Source: Saprospiraceae bacterium (GTDB taxonomy: Bacteria; Bacteroidota; Bacteroidia; Chitinophagales; Saprospiraceae). Taken from it: a stretch of 7,560 nt of DNA. The stretch is taken from positions 1 to 7,560 of the forward strand of contig JALVEG010000550.1 in the NCBI GenBank assembly GCA_027031145.1, written 5' to 3'. This document shows positions 6,875 through 7,560 of the stretch, in pieces (position 1 is the first letter of the stretch; the number at the start of each line of letters is the position of its first letter). Under the pieces are notes generated by a model. It made no database searches. It was not told where the DNA came from and worked only from the letters and a program-made list of their open reading frames with translations. Made by a program: the position numbers and the translations under genes.

Positions 6875-6882
6875 TAAATATA
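6875..6882 (-). promoter_or_regulatory. Possible -7 element for the three-gene operon
   Basis: The - strand reads TATATTTA, one base off the Bacteroidota TAnnTTTG consensus, about 30 bases before the ATG at 6845. No -33 partner is visible, and the surrounding DNA is so AT-rich that chance matches are expected. Confidence 0.25.
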
Positions 6883-6933
6883 GGATAAAATTATTAATTT
6901 TTTCTATTTTTAAAATAATTTCATTGTTTTAGA

Positions 6934-6941
6934 TATATTTG
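6934..6941 (+). promoter_or_regulatory. Bacteroidota -7 promoter element for gldC
   Basis: TATATTTG is an exact TAnnTTTG match. A transcription start about 7 bases downstream (near 6948) would leave roughly a 30-nt leader before the ATG at 6980. It would also leave the TTG at 6950 almost at the transcript end, which is one reason to prefer the ATG. A clear -33 TTTG at the usual spacing is not seen. Confidence 0.5.
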
Positions 6942-6979
6942 TATTAATATTGAAGTTGGAAAATATAAAATCAGAACCG

Positions 6980-7315
6980 ATGAGTAAAAATAGAATCATA
7001 ATTGAAATAAAACTGGATGAAAAGAATTATCCTGAAAGTATAAAATGGAAGTCGGAAAATAATGAAAAATCTGATTTTGTTGAGTCAAAATCATTTTTTT
7101 TAAGTTTATTTGATAAAAACACAAAGGATACAATGGAATTGGATCTTTGGACAAAAGATATGCAGGTTATTGAAATGGACAGATATATTTTTCAGTCTTT
7201 AAGTTCAATGGCTGATATGTATTATAGAGCTACAAAAAATATTGAACTGGCAAATGAAATGCAGAAATTCGCAAGATTTTTTGGTGAACAAACGCAGATA
7301 ATAACGAAAAAATAA
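6980..7315 (+). CDS. gldC: Gliding motility-associated protein GldC
   Basis: From the ATG at 6980 this is 111 residues, close to the family's usual ~110. Matching features are the N-terminal strand pattern IIIEIKLDEKNYPESIKWKS (6-25), corresponding to the family's 'L...V.LDEN..PE.I.W.A', then SFFLSLFDKNTKDTMELDLWTKDM (38-61) with the strongly conserved LWTKDM, and a helical end (67-104) with MADMYYRATKN and FARFFGE. An upstream TTG at 6950 would add ten residues with no family counterpart, and the promoter position argues against it. GldC is a small cytoplasmic-looking protein without signal peptide; in Flavobacterium johnsoniae its gene is next to gldB and its loss weakens rather than abolishes gliding. 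Here gldB is not beside it: the gene is divergent from the antiporter operon and stands alone. A small mobile element lies one base beyond its stop codon, leaving the protein intact. Confidence 0.93.
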   Translation: MSKNRIIIEIKLDEKNYPESIKWKSENNEKSDFVESKSFFLSLFDKNTKDTMELDLWTKDMQVIEMDRYIFQSLSSMADMYYRATKNIELANEMQKFARFFGEQTQIITKK

Positions 7316-7316
7316 T
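7309..7316 (+). repeat. Target-site duplication, left copy
   Basis: AAAATAAT directly abuts the left end (GTAAC...) of the palindromic element and recurs exactly at 7502-7509. It covers the last lysine codons and the TAA stop of gldC, so the insertion left the stop in place. Confidence 0.8.
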
Positions 7317-7501
7317 GTAACTACTCAGGTATAGTGCTTTTGAAATGAAAAAAAACTATTTTTTTGTCAGATGAAGCTTATTTTTTGAAGGCATAACTTG
7401 TCCCGCAAAAAGGCGGGAGTGGAGCTACGTCAAAAATAATAGCTGAAATATGACGAAAAAAGAGATTTTTTCAGTCAAAATGACTCTACCTGAGTAGTTA
7501 C
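7317..7501. mobile_element. 185-bp MITE, probably IS66-type
   Basis: A non-coding element with terminal inverted repeats: GTAACTACTCAGGTA at 7317-7331 is the exact reverse complement of 7487-7501, and similarity continues with few mismatches to about 27 bp. The two halves stay alignable (roughly 70% by eye) up to a central perfect stem TCCCGC (7401-7406) and GCGGGA (7413-7418) with a 6-nt loop, so the whole element can fold into one long hairpin. It is flanked by perfect 8-bp direct repeats AAAATAAT (7309-7316 and 7502-7509). Ends beginning GTAA plus an 8-bp duplication are the hallmarks of the IS66 family, so it was probably moved in trans by such a transposase; no transposase is in the window. 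In the gldC transcript it may also act as a 3' structure or terminator. Mobile origin is well supported; the family is an inference. Confidence 0.82.
7401..7418. terminator. Central GC stem of the MITE, possible gldC terminator
   Basis: TCCCGC-aaaaag-GCGGGA is a perfect 6-bp GC-rich stem at the tip of the long palindrome, 86 bases after the gldC stop. It is not followed by a T run, so alone it is a poor intrinsic terminator; together with the flanking palindrome it could halt or stabilise the gldC message. Confidence 0.35.
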
Positions 7502-7509
7502 AAAATAAT
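7502..7509 (+). repeat. Target-site duplication, right copy
   Basis: AAAATAAT directly follows the right end (...GTTAC) of the element and equals 7309-7316. Extending to nine bases breaks the match, so the duplication is exactly 8 bp. Confidence 0.8.
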
Positions 7510-7560
7510 TATTATTAATATTTATAATGTTTTGGAAGATAAAGAGATACTAATATTATT

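Noticed and set aside
6950..6979. TTG at 6950 as the gldC start
   Set aside because: It adds ten residues with no counterpart in the family and falls almost at the predicted transcript start; the ATG at 6980 fits both length and promoter.
7522..7560. Possible C-terminal end of a - strand gene entering from the right edge
   Set aside because: Only 12 codons before a TAA at 7522-7524 are visible, with no recognisable sequence; not enough to call a gene.

Overview
The window is AT-rich DNA that I assign to a Bacteroidota bacterium. The best evidence is gldC, a gene largely confined to that phylum. Supporting this are TAnnTTTG-type -7 promoter elements ahead of gldC and the ABC-F gene, starts without clear Shine-Dalgarno sequences, and a Bacteroidota-style lipoprotein. 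Genus cannot be read from the sequence.

Layout, left to right: (1) 1-464, + strand: the 3' end of a Sel1-repeat protein running in from the left edge. (2) 467-2383, - strand: a complete 638-residue ABC-F ATPase, convergent with the Sel1 gene, with stop codons 2 bp apart. (3) 2384-2697: spacer with the ABC-F promoter, an imperfect hairpin and the first copy of a ~120 bp direct repeat. (4) 2698-3378, - strand: an unrecognised secreted lipoprotein. (5) 3379-3779: spacer with the second, shorter copy of the direct repeat, so the lipoprotein gene sits between two copies. (6) 6845-3780, - strand: a compact three-gene cluster in transcription order: a YwaF/TMEM164-like membrane protein, an Ate1/Bpt-like aminoacyl-tRNA-protein transferase homologue without the family cysteines, and an NhaC-family Na+/H+ antiporter. 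Gaps are 14 and 10 bp, so it is almost certainly one operon. (7) 6980-7315, + strand: gldC, divergent from the operon. (8) 7317-7501: a 185-bp non-coding palindromic element with perfect 8-bp target duplications, best read as a MITE mobilised by an IS66-type transposase, inserted one base after the gldC stop codon. (9) 7510-7560: AT-rich DNA with no supportable gene.

The ABC-F protein acts on ribosomes, GldC belongs to the gliding-associated set, and the operon combines a membrane lipid-enzyme-like protein, a tRNA-dependent transferase-like protein and a cation antiporter. Nothing in the sequence joins all of these into one pathway. The most notable items are the precisely bounded MITE, the cysteine-free Ate1/Bpt homologue with its membrane-protein partners, and the duplicated intergenic repeat around the lipoprotein gene. 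I see no rRNA, tRNA, CRISPR array, complete insertion sequence or phage gene.
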